Source: Hydractinia symbiolongicarpus (taxonomy: Eukaryota > Cnidaria > Hydrozoa > Anthoathecata > Hydractiniidae). Taken from it: a stretch of DNA of 64,000 nucleotides. A program made the position numbers and the translations under genes. The notes under the pieces were generated by a model. The model was not told the DNA's origin and made no database searches. It saw only the letters and a program-made list of their open reading frames with translations. How positions within the stretch are numbered: the first letter of the stretch is position 1; each line of letters begins with the position of its first letter. This document shows positions 1 through 11,029 of this stretch, piece after piece. Location: assembly GCF_029227915.1 (NCBI RefSeq), contig NC_079885.1:24989001-25053000 (forward strand), given 5' to 3'.

Positions 1-874
1 TTTAAATTCTCCCTTCTATTCGCTCTCTTAGGACTCACTAAATTATCTACTTAACATTGATGTACGCACGATGTTCACAACGCTGTTTTGTTAAAGCCTT
101 TTTTTTTAGAGTCGCAGATCGTCTGCGGCTCCGTTCTGACAGGCACTGCACTGGCAATCCTGTTGTGTAAGTGTTGCTTGTTAATTAGCTTGTGGAATCT
201 AAATTTGACGGACTATAATCTCTTCTTGGATTTATTTTGTTAAATAATTTCACGAATTCTGGTAATAGAACGTCTGATAGCAGGGTCACTTTCTTGCTGT
301 ACGTATTTATTAGTACAGGCAAAATACAGTTTGTCCCTTTAACAGTAGAAGTCGGTAATAGCACTGAAATTCTTTTTTCCGTTCAAAAATTGTTTAAAAG
401 AATTATGTCCGCTTCATAGTGCCAAGCATTGCAAATTTTATTGTTTCGCGTTAATGATTTGGCCATTTTTAACATATTTTGTGCGTGCAGTAGTACAACT
501 TGGAGTTTATGAAAAAGCAGACAAGGTATGGATATTATTACAGGGATTTTTTGCTGTATTTCTGAGCATGACAAACAGGAATCTCTCGCAAAACGAAAAT
601 AAGGAAAGAGAAATTTTTAAAGCACGAGGTAATAAAAATCAAACATTTCTACAAATGAACCAGCTGGGCTGATTACGATAAACATAAAGCGTTGACAAGC
701 ATTACTTTCTAAAAAACCTTCTTACATATTCATAAAATAAACAGTGTATGTTGAAAACATTTAACTTTGGTTAGTCGCTTGAATAGGTTACTATTAATTT
801 TTACTTTCGTTTTCTTTTCATGCGTCTCGCCACATTAAGTATCATTTTGCGTAGAGACAAACGGAAAAGTAAAG

Positions 875-900
875 AGATAAGATAAGATAAGATAAAATAA
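875..900 (+). repeat. GATAA microsatellite
   Basis: About four tandem GATAA units followed by degenerate AAATAA. It is a simple sequence repeat with no other sign of function. Confidence 0.85.
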
Positions 901-1744
901 AAGTAGGTAGCCTGTGGATAAATCCACGGTTCTCTTGTCCTTTAAATATTGTATTTCGTTTGTCTGTAGTACAGCTTGCAAATCGCACAGACACAGCTTT
1001 GGCTACTGTGGTTACACAGAGAAGGACAAAATGCGGGTATTATTCATATAAAAAATATTAGTTAACCTGTAAAAACATCCACAGAGGCTTATCTGTTTTT
1101 ATAATTCCACGGAAATGTGTAGAAAGAAAGCTATAAAAATATGTCGAGTATTATCACGGAATACGAATATTGTTATAAAGACTAGTCCTAACATATTTAG
1201 CCGATATACATATTTCCCGCATCGCGTTTCCGTGCATTATACTGCTATTGCAATTAGTTGTAGAGCTTTCACCTCACTTCACTCCTGTGTGTATTCCGGA
1301 ATAACACCAGCGTAACCATTAAGTGGACACAATAGGTTAAGATGGATTTTATTAACATAGAGATATTTTGTTTATAAATCAAGTTCGCGTACGACTAACA
1401 TTACGTTATTTGTATTTTTTCTAGCTTGATTAACTAATTATCTATATAAATAAAGTGAGTGTGACCACAAAGACCCACTTTAATTAAACAACTACGGCCT
1501 ATTAATCACAAATAAGAAATGGTAATTCAACGCCAGTTTGCTTCCTGCACCAAATAATCATATTTTGATTTGCAGTATGGCTAAATAAAAAACATGATGG
1601 GAAGGATAAAATGTGTAACTTAGTTGTAAAGCCCTCACTTTACTTCACTCCTTGTGTTAAACGCTACTGTATGTAATAAGTGCTTAGGAGTTGAAAAATA
1701 TTAACACTTGTCGGTTTAGTCATGATCAGCGAGTTTATTTTAGG

Positions 1745-1775
1745 CTACGTTTCGGCAGGTGCAGCTGTCATCGAC
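1745..1775 (-). other. hammerhead-like core motif (degenerate)
   Basis: Read on the minus strand, CGATGA is followed by a short GC-rich stretch and then GAAACG. This resembles the CUGAUGA...GAAA core found in Penelope-like elements and retrozymes. The first core base differs and stem II is poor, so it is at best a relic. A facing copy lies at 2231-2256 on the other strand. Confidence 0.25.
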
Positions 1776-2230
1776 TGTCTGTTAAGCTGGTCTCGAACTA
1801 TTTTGCTTTTCTTTCAAGTATTCTCTTAGTTAGTCTCAGAACAACAACGTATGTAGGAGATCAAAATCTGATGGTGGGCCATAGTTAGAAGATTTATCTT
1901 AATATTGACAAAAAATGATCATAGACTGAGAGTCTTCTTGGACGGGAAAAAAGGTGAAAAAAACCATAAATAGTTTAGACAAAAGCAATTCTATCAATAG
2001 CATTTCCTATTAACTTCCACAGTTAATGGTTATCCGCACTTTGGAAAGCGATTATTAAAAAAATGCAAAATGATTTAAGACTAACATAGCAGAAAGCGAA
2101 ATTTAAAAAAAAAACCGCGAGATTTTAATTAGATAGTTTTCATCCACGTTAGTTATTTCAATTGTTATGAACTGTTTGGTTGATTTCGATCAACTAGTTA
2201 ATAGCAACAAATTATTCCTATCATTGCCCT

Positions 2231-2256
2231 TTGATGACAGCTATAGCTGTCGAAAC
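2231..2256 (+). other. hammerhead-like core motif (degenerate)
   Basis: TTGATGA, then the self-complementary ACAGCTATAGCTGT as a possible stem II, then C and GAAAC. The layout is that of a hammerhead core except that the first C is T. With the inverted copy at 1745-1775 it may mark the remains of a Penelope-like element, but no reverse transcriptase is visible between them. Confidence 0.3.
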
Positions 2257-2922
2257 GTAGACTAGAATGAAGTCTTTTCTTCATAATATGATAAGTAGTT
2301 TGTAATTTAAGGAAAAGACCACCACGTAAAGTCAACGCATGTAAAAATTGGACATTCATAGTCAAAGAAAATTTGTCAATGATCCCATTCTTTGATAGAA
2401 AAAATGACCGCGAATAACTTTTATTTTATTATCCTATTAATATCAATTTTTCTATTACCATGCTTAAACCTAAAACTATAGCGTTCTATTTTTTTTAAAT
2501 GGTGTGTTAGCAAGGAGATTATTGTTTTTTCGTCGTGCCTCTTCAAGGGAATTAAAACAGTGCACAAAATAAATAAAGTAAAAAAGGGTACCATAAATAC
2601 TGTTATAAACCAAAATGGCGTGAACATAACTTCCGAAGGAAATTTCATTCAAGACGAAAATGTGGCAGTCTAAATAGTGCCTTACAATTTCGCCTTAAAT
2701 AGTTCACAGTGTCCCTAACATTTTTCTTTAAACGGTGCAACGTGATTTGGTTGTTCTGAGCACCTGCAACAAGACCCGTAACGACTCATGCAGGCCATCA
2801 TTGGACCATCCAACATTACTTCATCAAGAAGAATGTTTTGCAAACAAGCCATTGTTTTTGGTTGATCCTTCAAACCTTATTGCCATTTTTCAGAATTTCG
2901 AAACTCAATAAACCTATTACGG

Positions 2923-3243
2923 TTATCTTTTTTTCAATAAAACAACAACACAGCTTTGACACCATGAATCGAAAGCGTACGTTTCCATGCTAGCAATAGC
3001 TTCGAATATATTATCGATTGTAATAAAAGTCTTACCAATGTCTTCACACGTTTTAAACAATTTTTTGACTTGATAAAAATTGCTCATTCGCAACAAATCC
3101 AACGTTGATTTCCAATCAAGTTCGATATCTGTACCGTAACCCTGAATACAGCGGACGAAATTCTCTATCCTCTCCTTTCGAAAAACATCGACAACAATTC
3201 TTCGCAGAAACTTCGAGGTGGAGATTTTAGCAAAAAACACACT
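2923..3243 (-). pseudogene. BTB/POZ gene, C-terminal fragment
   Basis: The open minus-strand frame resembles the second half of a BTB/POZ domain and the start of a BACK-like helix. FVRCIQGYGTDIELDWKSTL matches the 'YTGxxxLxxxxVLDLL' turn of BTB proteins, and LLRMSNFYQVKKLFKTCED matches the next helices. The frame begins at the 5-bp target duplication of the transposon at 3249-5889 and ends at a stop at 2923. The matching N-terminal half is on the same strand at 19060-19222, beyond two transposons. BTB proteins are usually dimerising adaptors, for example for Cullin-3 ligases. Here the protein is short, has no kelch or MATH domain, and is broken. Confidence 0.6.
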
Positions 3244-3496
3244 ACTAGCAGGTGCGGATCCAGGGTTAGTCAGATAAGTCGCGTGACTAAGTGTAAATTA
3301 GACGAAAAATGTTAGCCAAGCGAAGATGTCGACGATCCAGGTGTTGCAAACGGAGGGCGTTAAAAAATCAGATTGTATTTATTTACGGCGAAAAGCCATG
3401 GTTCACAGCCCTCTCCAATTCGCCTATAGCGATGTTGACGTCAAAGTTGTGACGTGGCTACCATATAGACTGAGAGGGTTGTAAATTATAGCTTAC

Positions 3497-3548
3497 AAAT
3501 TTTGACTGATTCATTTTGACTAATCAGTCACTCAGTCAGTCAAAAATC
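3497..3548. repeat. imperfect inverted repeat TTTGACTGA/TCAGTCAAA
   Basis: TTTTGACTGA faces TCAGTCAGTCAAAA within 50 bases, so a hairpin could form. It lies between two GTGACGTCAAA-like segments (around 3430 and 3595) inside the hAT-like element. No function is evident. Confidence 0.5.
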
Positions 3549-4974
3549 AAATAGCTATGGCCCGCAACCCTCCCTATCTCACCTAAGGGGCCTGTGACGT
3601 CAAAATCGTGACGAAATTTTCACACTCTATGCGAAGTCCAACAATATGTGACCCGCAGCCGGCGAAAGAAATTTAGGTTCCGTACTGCGTGGTTACTGAT
3701 AACCTGTTAGGCTATAGTTTTAACTCCCATCCGTCAGGATTAGTCAAAGACTCCCGCCTTTTGGCTTGGATTCTTTCCGTACTATCATGGCTACAGCAGA
3801 TATTGGATATGTTGGCGCGGGTGCTTACTGATTTAAAGTGTGATAATTTTGAATCTGACCGTAAATGCAAAAAGAACTTTTAGAAAGTGTTTATTCTCGA
3901 GCATTTTTGTTGTCTGGGGATATTTATCCCTTGGTTGGTAAAAGTCTTCATCGGAATTCAGGTCCAGATATATAACTTCCATCTGAGAGGCGAGGTGTGT
4001 GAAGATAAAGAAATTATTGCTTTAAGGTGAGAAGTATGTTTTTTACTCTCCAATACACCTTGCATTTATTTAAAGGTTTTCAGTATATCCGCTACGAAAA
4101 GCTAGTCGGGGAGAGCTTTATACAACAGACTATTAAAAACAAATACAAAAAGATTTAATTAGCTATAGCTAGGGCTAATACACCTTTACGATAATTCGGA
4201 AAAAATAACACTCCATCGCAGCTTATTTTGCGATCAGAGGAGGTAAACATCACACTTTTATAAGAGTTTATTAAGGAGAAAACACGTTTTTTCGTGATAA
4301 CTTTTCTTGCCGCGTTTTGTTTTTAATGAAAAGTACACATAAGTTGTATCTTATTATTATTAACGTTTCCTGAAAATTTGAAAGAAATTGATACGACGGA
4401 AGTTAAAAAACTGGAGAAAACACGCTTTCGTCTCTAACAAACTCTCATAAAAACACGATTTTTGCCTCCTTTTTTCCGATATTGTAAAATGATGGAGAGC
4501 CGTAGGAACGCATGTACAATTGAATTATCGTAAAGGTGTATTGTTTTTGTAATATGAGCTTTGAACAGAATTTTCAGCATTGCGAAGGAATTCTTTCTCA
4601 ATTAATATTTGTGTTGTTATTAGAAGCAAGAACTTGACATCTGGATAAATAAGGTTGGTGATGAAAATAAGCAACTCTTCGAATGGCTATTAGGAAACAA
4701 AGTTTGTTGAGTAAAAGGTCATGGTAAGATATATTATTTTTAGATCCAATCCATCAGGAGACTGTCTATACAGCTCAGCATCGTTGGTATTGGTATAGGT
4801 GATAATTCTCTTGTTGATGTTCTGAGAATCTTGACATCCATAGAACTTTTCTTGCATCCTTCCTTTTATTCCAATCATCCTTGTTTTTAATTTGCTTTTA
4901 AAAACCAAAAGGCAAATATTTTTATATCTGAGAAAAGTTTATTCAGATTTTCTCTTTCCCACATTGTTTGTGAT

Positions 4975-5292
4975 ATGACTCGTTCTCCTGAGGAGGCAGT
5001 TAAAGCAGAAGCAATCAACAACTGTACCCCCAAGACATGGTTTCCTTTTCTATCAATACTTGCCTTGTTAACAGTAACAAAGAGAAAAATTAACACATTT
5101 TACCCACAAATCGGCTTGTTACAGTTTGTTACAACTTTCTTTACACAGTGTATATTGCCACACCCATCTATTTTACCTGATGAAGATCAGTTAAAAATTT
5201 TATTTTGTTATGAAGATATTGTTAAGTCTGGTGTAGACTTCAAGCCAAATCATTACGTTCCCCTTTTTCCAGGTTGCAACTTTCTTAACTGA
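4975..5292 (+). pseudogene. transposon-associated OTU-like protease fragment (tentative)
   Basis: A 105-codon open frame. It includes TPKTWFPFLSILALL, an ILPHPSILPDEDQLKILFCY stretch and, near residues 94-100, KPNHYVPLF. In transposon-borne OTU-like cysteine protease domains of invertebrates, an acidic/aromatic strand is followed by 'NHFVPL', which carries the catalytic His. The N-terminal Asp/Cys catalytic segment is not seen upstream, so this would be only the C-terminal part. The position inside a TIR element fits transposon cargo. The family assignment rests on motif resemblance alone. Confidence 0.35.
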
Positions 5293-5549
5293 AAGTTGCA
5301 TTTTCCTATTTCAGCATGCAAAAAGCAGTAACAAGCCCTTCTTAGTTCTTCTTTTAAAGTTCAAACGAAACTTGAGTTTAGCCCTATGAATAAACAAATA
5401 CATGGGTTGAGGTGTGTTTGTATCATATCACATGTATGTATATTTCATCTTCATTATCCTGATCTTTCCATATTCTTATTGTTATTGTTATTATTGTGTT
5501 TTATTTTGCTGTCCATGGCTGGTGTGATCATTTGATTCACCTAGTCATG

Positions 5550-5576
5550 CTGATGAAGCCTGATATTGGCAGAAAC
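5550..5576 (+). other. hammerhead-like motif CTGATGA...GAAAC
   Basis: CTGATGA (5550-5556) is followed by GCC-loop-GGC as a 3-bp stem II and by GAAAC (5572-5576). All conserved core bases of a hammerhead (CUGAUGA, GAAA) are present. A closing stem I or III and a cleavage NUH triplet were not identified. Such motifs occur in Penelope-like elements and retrozymes, so this may be a nested relic. Confidence 0.4.
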
Positions 5577-5839
5577 AGCAAGAGTTTATAAATAATGAAA
5601 TATATTCACAATTGTCTCACTTTATTGTAGTTAATCCCTGTTAATTTTAGTGGTTTTTATCTATCTAAAATAAGACGTGTAAGACGGAGATTTGATTCTT
5701 ATAAAAGATGTTCTTAGGAGATTTTGTTATAGCTTAGCGTTTCTTTTGGTCAATTTTATTAATAACTAGATAAATCGGAAGACAATTTTCGGCGATTTTT
5801 GTACCCGCAAAGCTTAAAATTTAGCCCCCGGCTGCTAAA

Positions 5840-5869
5840 TTCAAGACTTAGTCTTGACTAAGTCTTGAA
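5840..5869. repeat. 14-bp perfect inverted repeat near transposon end
   Basis: TTCAAGACTTAGTC and its exact complement are separated by TT, 20 bases inside the right end of the hAT-like element. Similar GACTAAGT sequences lie inside the left end. Subterminal motifs of this kind are usually transposase binding sites, which is an inference here. Confidence 0.7.
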
Positions 5870-5889
5870 AAAGTCTGGATCCGCCCCTG

Positions 5890-5927
5890 ACTAGTGATAA
5901 CACTTTCTTAAGATTCCTGAGAAACAC
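5890..5927 (-). pseudogene. BTB/POZ gene, middle fragment between two transposons
   Basis: These 38 bases lie between the right end of the hAT-like element and the left end of the EnSpm-like element. Adding them to the N- and C-terminal BTB pieces, with one copy each of ACTAG and TT, makes a single 174-codon frame from an ATG at 19222 to the stop at 2923. The only interruption is one TAA, codon 61, in this segment. Frame agreement across two insertions is the main support. Confidence 0.55.
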
Positions 5928-5941
5928 TTCCCAGTGGGCAC

Positions 5942-6460
5942 TTCAACGTTGAATCAACGTTGAAAAGACGTTGCTTGCGACGTTGAAAAGACGTTGATTT
6001 TACGTTGCAAATGAAAGTTTTTTTGACGTCTTTTTCCGACGTCTATTCAACGTCGGACATCAACGTCTTTTCAACGTTGAAACAACGTCTCGCAACGTCT
6101 TTTCAACGTTGAAACAACGTCTCGCAACGTCTTTTCAACGTTGAAACAACGTTGCAGGACGTTGTTTCAACGTTGAAAAGACGTTGATGTCCGACGTTGA
6201 ATAGACGTCGGAAAAAGACGTCAAAAAAACTTTCATTTGCAACGTAAAATCAACGTCTTTTCAACGTCGCAAGCTACGTTGAAACAACGTCCTGCAACGT
6301 CTCTTCAACGTTGAAACAACGTCTCGCTACGTCTTTTAAACATTGAAATAACTTCTCGCAACGTCTTTTCAACGTTGAAAAAACGTCTAACAACGTCTAA
6401 TCAACGTCGTTTGGAAATGCTCTCGCAACCGTTATTCAGCGTCTTTTCAACCTTAAGAAA
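5942..6460. repeat. left subterminal array of CAACGTTGA/ACGTC motifs
   Basis: A dense array of the heptamer-like words AACGTTG, GACGTTG and ACGTCTTTTCAACG in both orientations starts directly behind the terminus and fades by about 6460. It is the counterpart of the right-end array at 18571-19047. Arrays like this are where CACTA transposase or accessory proteins bind; that role is inferred here. Confidence 0.75.
5973..6274. repeat. 117-bp perfect inverted repeat with 68-base spacer
   Basis: Bases 5973-6089 and 6158-6274 are exact reverse complements over 117 positions, checked base by base. The spacer (6090-6157) is made of the same CAACGTT motifs. The lack of any mismatch in such a long palindrome points to a recent origin or to gene-conversion-like maintenance. 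It could form a cruciform or a long hairpin RNA. Confidence 0.85.
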
Positions 6461-6863
6461 CAGACAAACTTGACCGAATCAAATCATAATCGCCATTGTG
6501 GCTTCAGTTTTATATGTCCATAGTTTACATGTCCATGTATCTATTCCCTAGCATGATTCCGACGCTTATATTTGTGTTACGTTATTTGTACATGGTTATT
6601 GCGAAAAAGAAATAAAATCATTTCTACGATATGTCATTTTTTTATTATAAACATCGGCAGTATATACAACTTCTCCGCTGAAAACTTCCTAAATGAAACT
6701 TAACGGAGTTTTATAATACAAAATATAAAAACGATATTTCAAGTATTCACAACTGGTACTATGTGAGAATCTCCAGCGTTCCAACCCAATGCAAAAAATG
6801 TAACGCAGCAATGACGAGGTTGTTAAACGTGCAGTATTTGCAAATTTATAGCTGCGATTTCAT

Positions 6864-6940
6864 GTGCCAGGCACGCCTCCTGATAAGGCAGCCTGTTAGT
6901 ATGCTCAAATCACCTAAAGTGTCAAGCAAAACTGTTGCAC
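6864..6940 (+). repeat. single copy of the GTGCCAGGCACGCC core repeat
   Basis: A diverged copy of the roughly 78-base core that is tandemly repeated at 11030-11725 and occurs again at 13918-13995. It keeps GTGCCAGGCACGCC, ATAAGGCAGCCTGT and GTCAAGCA in order. All copies in the window lie inside the EnSpm-like element. Confidence 0.7.
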
Positions 6941-7401
6941 CGAAGTCTTTAATCAAGCATTGGTTAGAGAAAAAGTATGTTTTCTTAATGAAGTCAGAGT
7001 TGAATACAAGGGTGTTTGTTAAGGATACCAGATGCGAATAAATACGATCATGATGCTATACTTTATAAAAAGTGTGAAAAGCCACCGTCCTCACCAGGTG
7101 CAAGAAGTCCAGGAATCGAGGTTGAAAATTACAATAAAAATATAATGAATATTATATTAGCACTGTATTTCCTTAAAAAAAGCACCCACTCATGCATATT
7201 CCATACTTTTACTAGTCACAAGTCCGATCTCTAGTAGAAACACTAAAAATTGTTGAGCTAAAATCACTTTAACATTTTGCCATTCTAATTTTCTGCCACC
7301 CAATCAAAATTAATATAAGCTAGAAGAATTTATTACGGCGCTTGAAAAATTTATAATCCTCTCTGATATAAAAGTTGTAAATTATTTAAAAATTAATCGA
7401 T

Positions 7402-10328
7402 TTAATTTTCTTCGGCATTAGTTCTTCCCGCTCCTCCACATCTATCAGGTGCATATTTAAGGATTGATGCCGTACACGCACGAACTTCTCCTTCTGTCGC
7501 ATTCTTTTGATGTTTGATAACAGTTTCTACAACGTAACAAAATTCTTATCACATATTGATGGAGGTAGTTTACAGTACAACAGCTGGACAAATAGATTTC
7601 CTCAGATTAATGTGTATTTTTCCCCCTGAACGTCGACCCCTCGAAATGGCGGGAAAAACTTAATACAAACTTGTCGGTTTGGATTAGCACTTTAATAAGA
7701 GCTATTGTATTTATTTGTACATATTTTAACCGACAATAAATAAATTAACAACAACAAACTAAAACGCTTACAAGCACATATATAAATTGAATATTAGGAA
7801 TAGGATTTTTTTACTAACCGACAACAGCTTTATATAAGTTCATCCTTGCAAACCCAACCTTTTCACTTTTTCCCTTCCCTTTCATGTTGAGTGCCGACAT
7901 TACTTCATTATTCATGATTCTATAATGAAAGTGGAATAAAAGTAAAACAATCGACATCGTAAGCGCATTTAATATATAGTTGCGAGTCCATTAGGCTGCG
8001 GGGCCGCATTCCGTAAACTATTCATTCAATTAAATAATTCTTGGACCTCGTGCACGATTTTTTTATGGAGAAGATGAAACGAAGCATGTGGGCACAACAA
8101 AGTGATTTTCCACTACCACTGTAAACTACACAACAAAGGTTAGTACATTTTAAATTCTCTAAGGGGTACTTATGCTTTGACTCACTTTAACAGAACATTT
8201 TTCACATTTTCGCGAATTTTTGAGCCACCAACTCTTGATAACTGGGATAGCTGTAAAATGAAACATATATCAATAAATATATTTCTAGCTACAGGTGCAC
8301 ACAAACACAAAAGTAGAAAAGTAGTATTTAGCTAGCTATAGTTGTTTCCAGGAGGGACAACAAAGGCAGTTCTTTAAGCTGTGTTCACACTTCATTAGAA
8401 GTGTAAGAATTCTCAGATCCAGGTTAACATTATCAAATTTTGAAAAAGAAAACAAGGAACTTTTGAGAAAAATGAGTGGCATATTTGGATTTATCAGCAA
8501 AAATTATATAACATAGGAAATTTAGAATACCAAGAGATTATTAGAACAGGATTTATTGTAATTTAAAGTTTTTAAATTTTATAAGAGTTAAAAAATTTCA
8601 CTGCAGTTAATTTGTGTGGTCATTTCTTCATACAACATCAAAAGTTTGGCAGTTGTACTTAGTGTATAAACTTGAAAATTTGCATGTTTCCATAAATTTT
8701 GATGCTGAATTTAAATATGTTGGTCATTTTTGTTAAAAATGATCAGAAAATTCCAAGCATGTTAACCCGGATCCGAGAATAAGTGAACATGCTGTCAGGC
8801 TAAATAGTGTGTTTCATGTATCCTTTGGGAAAAAATGAATGTAAATGTTTAACTGACCAATCTATCATAGTTTGACTTGTCTTTTAATGTCTCCTCAAAC
8901 TCTATTAGCTCTTGAACACTCTTTAGCAGTTCAAATGGCTCCTGTGGTTGAGCTGTGTCCGGCTCTGCTGCTTTTTCATTTTGTCTTCCCAACAAATTCC
9001 TGATATCGGTTAGGAGATACAATACCCTCTTCTGAAACTCTAAATCATAATTGGATTTTTTATTTACTAAATATATATATACCATGTATTTCAGTGGGAT
9101 ATTTTAAACATATCTATTTTATTGAATCCTGCTTTGTAATTACAACTTACTTCCTGTCGACATAGGAAAGGGATCGTTTCCAGAACTTCCACCTGCATTC
9201 TGTGATCCAGATGGTGTTTGTCTTACTGGACTGACATGCTTCCTCTTTAAACTATTTGGTGGTGTATGTGTTGGTGTTGTGTTTTGATGTTGTATCAATG
9301 GTCTGACTTCTGGTGACATGATGGATGAGTCTGTAAGCACATAAAAAAGGTATTTAATATCAATGTTGTATTAAGGGTATAAAAAAGTGCGAGAATAAAA
9401 GCGTGCAAAATAAAAAAGTGTGAAACTTGTTATCCCATGAAAACACTAAAATCGCACTTCCTAAAAATGTTGCCGATTAACACTAATTAATTCCGCCCTA
9501 ATCTAAAAAAATTGAGGGACTAAAATTAATCCCACACTTTTTTTATTTTCACACTTTATACCCTTAAGGTATATAATATGCCTTATGTACTAATCTTTGT
9601 GCATATTAAATTCCACATATTTGTGCTTAAAGAATGTACATGTATATACAAATAAGAAATCTGTTTTGAACATTTTGTAAAAAAATTATGTAAGCACTTA
9701 CCAGAGTCTTGAGCATCATCTTCTATATGTCGATATGTCATTGGTGGTTCACTTGGTATTGGTTTTTCTAAAAGTTTTCATTTTTGCATAAAAAAATCAT
9801 AGCAACAGTGCTTTTCAAAAATAAATGTTTGAAAACTTTGAACATTTCGAAATACACAAAGTAAAAACGTAACAAGCTTTTACGAATTGCATAAAAATTG
9901 CATAAAAATTTCTGGAATACAAAATTAATCATACTTTTTGTAAACAATACATCACAAGACGGCGAGCTTTGTTTTTTTGTGATGACTTCTTCGTCATCCG
10001 TTTCTGCCTCCGTGAAATCAAACTCCTCACATAGTTTTCTATCTGTAAAGATAATATATAATGGTTCTGATACATGATTAGTTTTTTTTAAAGTTGTATT
10101 TGACTAATTAATTGAAGTAAAGCCACTTAGCATCGTACCTCCTGTAATTTTAACTCGGACTAGTGGAAATTTGTGCCATAATGCTGTAGGTTCTTTTAAT
10201 TCTGCAGCTGCCTTCTCGACATTCAAAAAACTTGGCCAGTAGACTAAATTATTTTTTATCCAAACTGTTGGTATTGTACCTTCTTCTTCTTGTTTGTTTT
10301 CCAACCATATTGCTCGGCTCCAACTCAT
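7402..10328 (-). CDS. DUF4806-domain protein, eight exons, transposon-borne
   Basis: Minus-strand exons 10328-10139, 10042-9935, 9767-9702, 9330-9151, 9066-8858, 8250-8186, 8118-8081 and 7526-7402 join in frame to 326 aa. The N-terminus has the WIKNNLVYWPSF motif typical of the start of DUF4806 proteins. A low-complexity Ser/Pro/Thr linker follows. The C-terminal DUF4806 domain runs through PFELLKSVQELIEFEETL, LSQLSRVGGSKIRENV and KNATEGEVRACTASILKYAPDR. Most donors and acceptors are good (GTAAG, GTGAGT, TTACAG); the donors of exon 5 (GTCAGT) and exon 7 (GTTTCA) are weak. If exon 7 is not spliced, the frame ends at 8022. A MITE fills part of intron 5. Function is unknown. Its place in the element suggests an accessory role such as DNA binding, which is inference. 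Confidence 0.7.
8380..8795. mobile_element. MITE copy 1 (GGATCYRGGTTAACAT ends), in an intron
   Basis: GTTCAC, ATTCTC, GATCC and GGTTAACAT near 8383-8430 are mirrored by ATGTTAACCCGGATCCGAGAAT and GTGAAC near 8760-8790, giving inverted ends. An inverted, diverged copy occurs at about 19760-20150, outside the large transposon. It lies in intron 5 of the DUF4806 gene, so it is a nested later insertion. Confidence 0.55.
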
Positions 10329-11029
10329 TTTATTCAAATATAGCTAATATAAAACAATGGTTACTCAAGGGAATTAAGGATTTAAATATTGACTTAACAT
10401 GACAAGATCAAATACCGGATTGTAAGACTGTCGAATGAGGCATGAAGTTGGCTGATAGAAAATCTCAATCTTTTTCCAGCTCTTTGCAATAATTACAAGT
10501 TTAATAACTAAGTTTTAACCTAATTTGTATATATACATAATACTAGTGGTGTGTGCAGGTCTCTGGTATAAAGCAAGTAGTGATCACCAAGTTAATTTTC
10601 TTATTTTTGTTATAATTTTAGTGTAAGAATTGTAATTTATCAAGCAAGCAAGCACTCTATTTTTTAATAGAATTCCACAGGTGCACAAAATGTATTGAAG
10701 GAACCTTCAAGCAGACAATACAATCATAAGTTTTCAATCCTCTACGTTTATTTATCAGCATTTTCACTTCTGCATAGTTATGAATGTCTTTCAAGTACTT
10801 AAATGTCACAATTTTTTGCGAATCGATCGAGTTCAGATATTTCGCGGGATTAAATTTTAGTCAATATGCCTTTTTCATGAAAAGTTGGATTTTTTAAGTC
10901 AAAACAAATTAAAAGAATTTACATGGGCTTTGGAACAAAACATGCAGCTTTTTAAATATGATGATTTATAACTAAGAATTACTAAATACTTGATATTTAG
11001 CTTCAGCTATATATTTTTTTGTCACAATG

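Larger units (their letters stand above)
1..2922. other. no supportable gene; AT-rich intergenic DNA
   Basis: Only short open frames occur here, and none has a recognisable domain or convincing splice-site context. A 75-codon minus-strand frame (2421-2648) has one hydrophobic stretch and a basic tail but nothing else in its favour. Two diverged copies of a roughly 40-bp sequence that includes TCACTTYACTTCACTCC lie near 1260-1300 and 1620-1660. The other visible structure is a GATAA microsatellite and two oppositely oriented hammerhead-like motifs, listed separately. Confidence 0.6.
3249..5889. mobile_element. hAT-like DNA transposon, CAGGnGCGGATC ends, 5-bp TSD
   Basis: The left end reads CAGGTGCGGATCCAG and the right end is the inverse of CAGGGGCGGATCCAG. 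Both sides are flanked by the direct duplication ACTAG (3244-3248 and 5890-5894). CAGG..GCGGATC ends are typical of hAT-like elements, and 5-bp duplications are known for a subgroup of hAT elements. GACTAAGT-type motifs recur just inside both ends, including a 14-bp inverted repeat at 5840-5869. No intact transposase is visible. An OTU-like coding fragment and a hammerhead-like motif lie inside. The element interrupts the BTB reading frame. Confidence 0.65.

Noticed and set aside
5930-6460. Left CAACGTT array as a stand-alone MITE
   Set aside because: Only one CCCAGTGGGCAC terminus is present; the matching inverted terminus is at 19048-19059, behind the other array.
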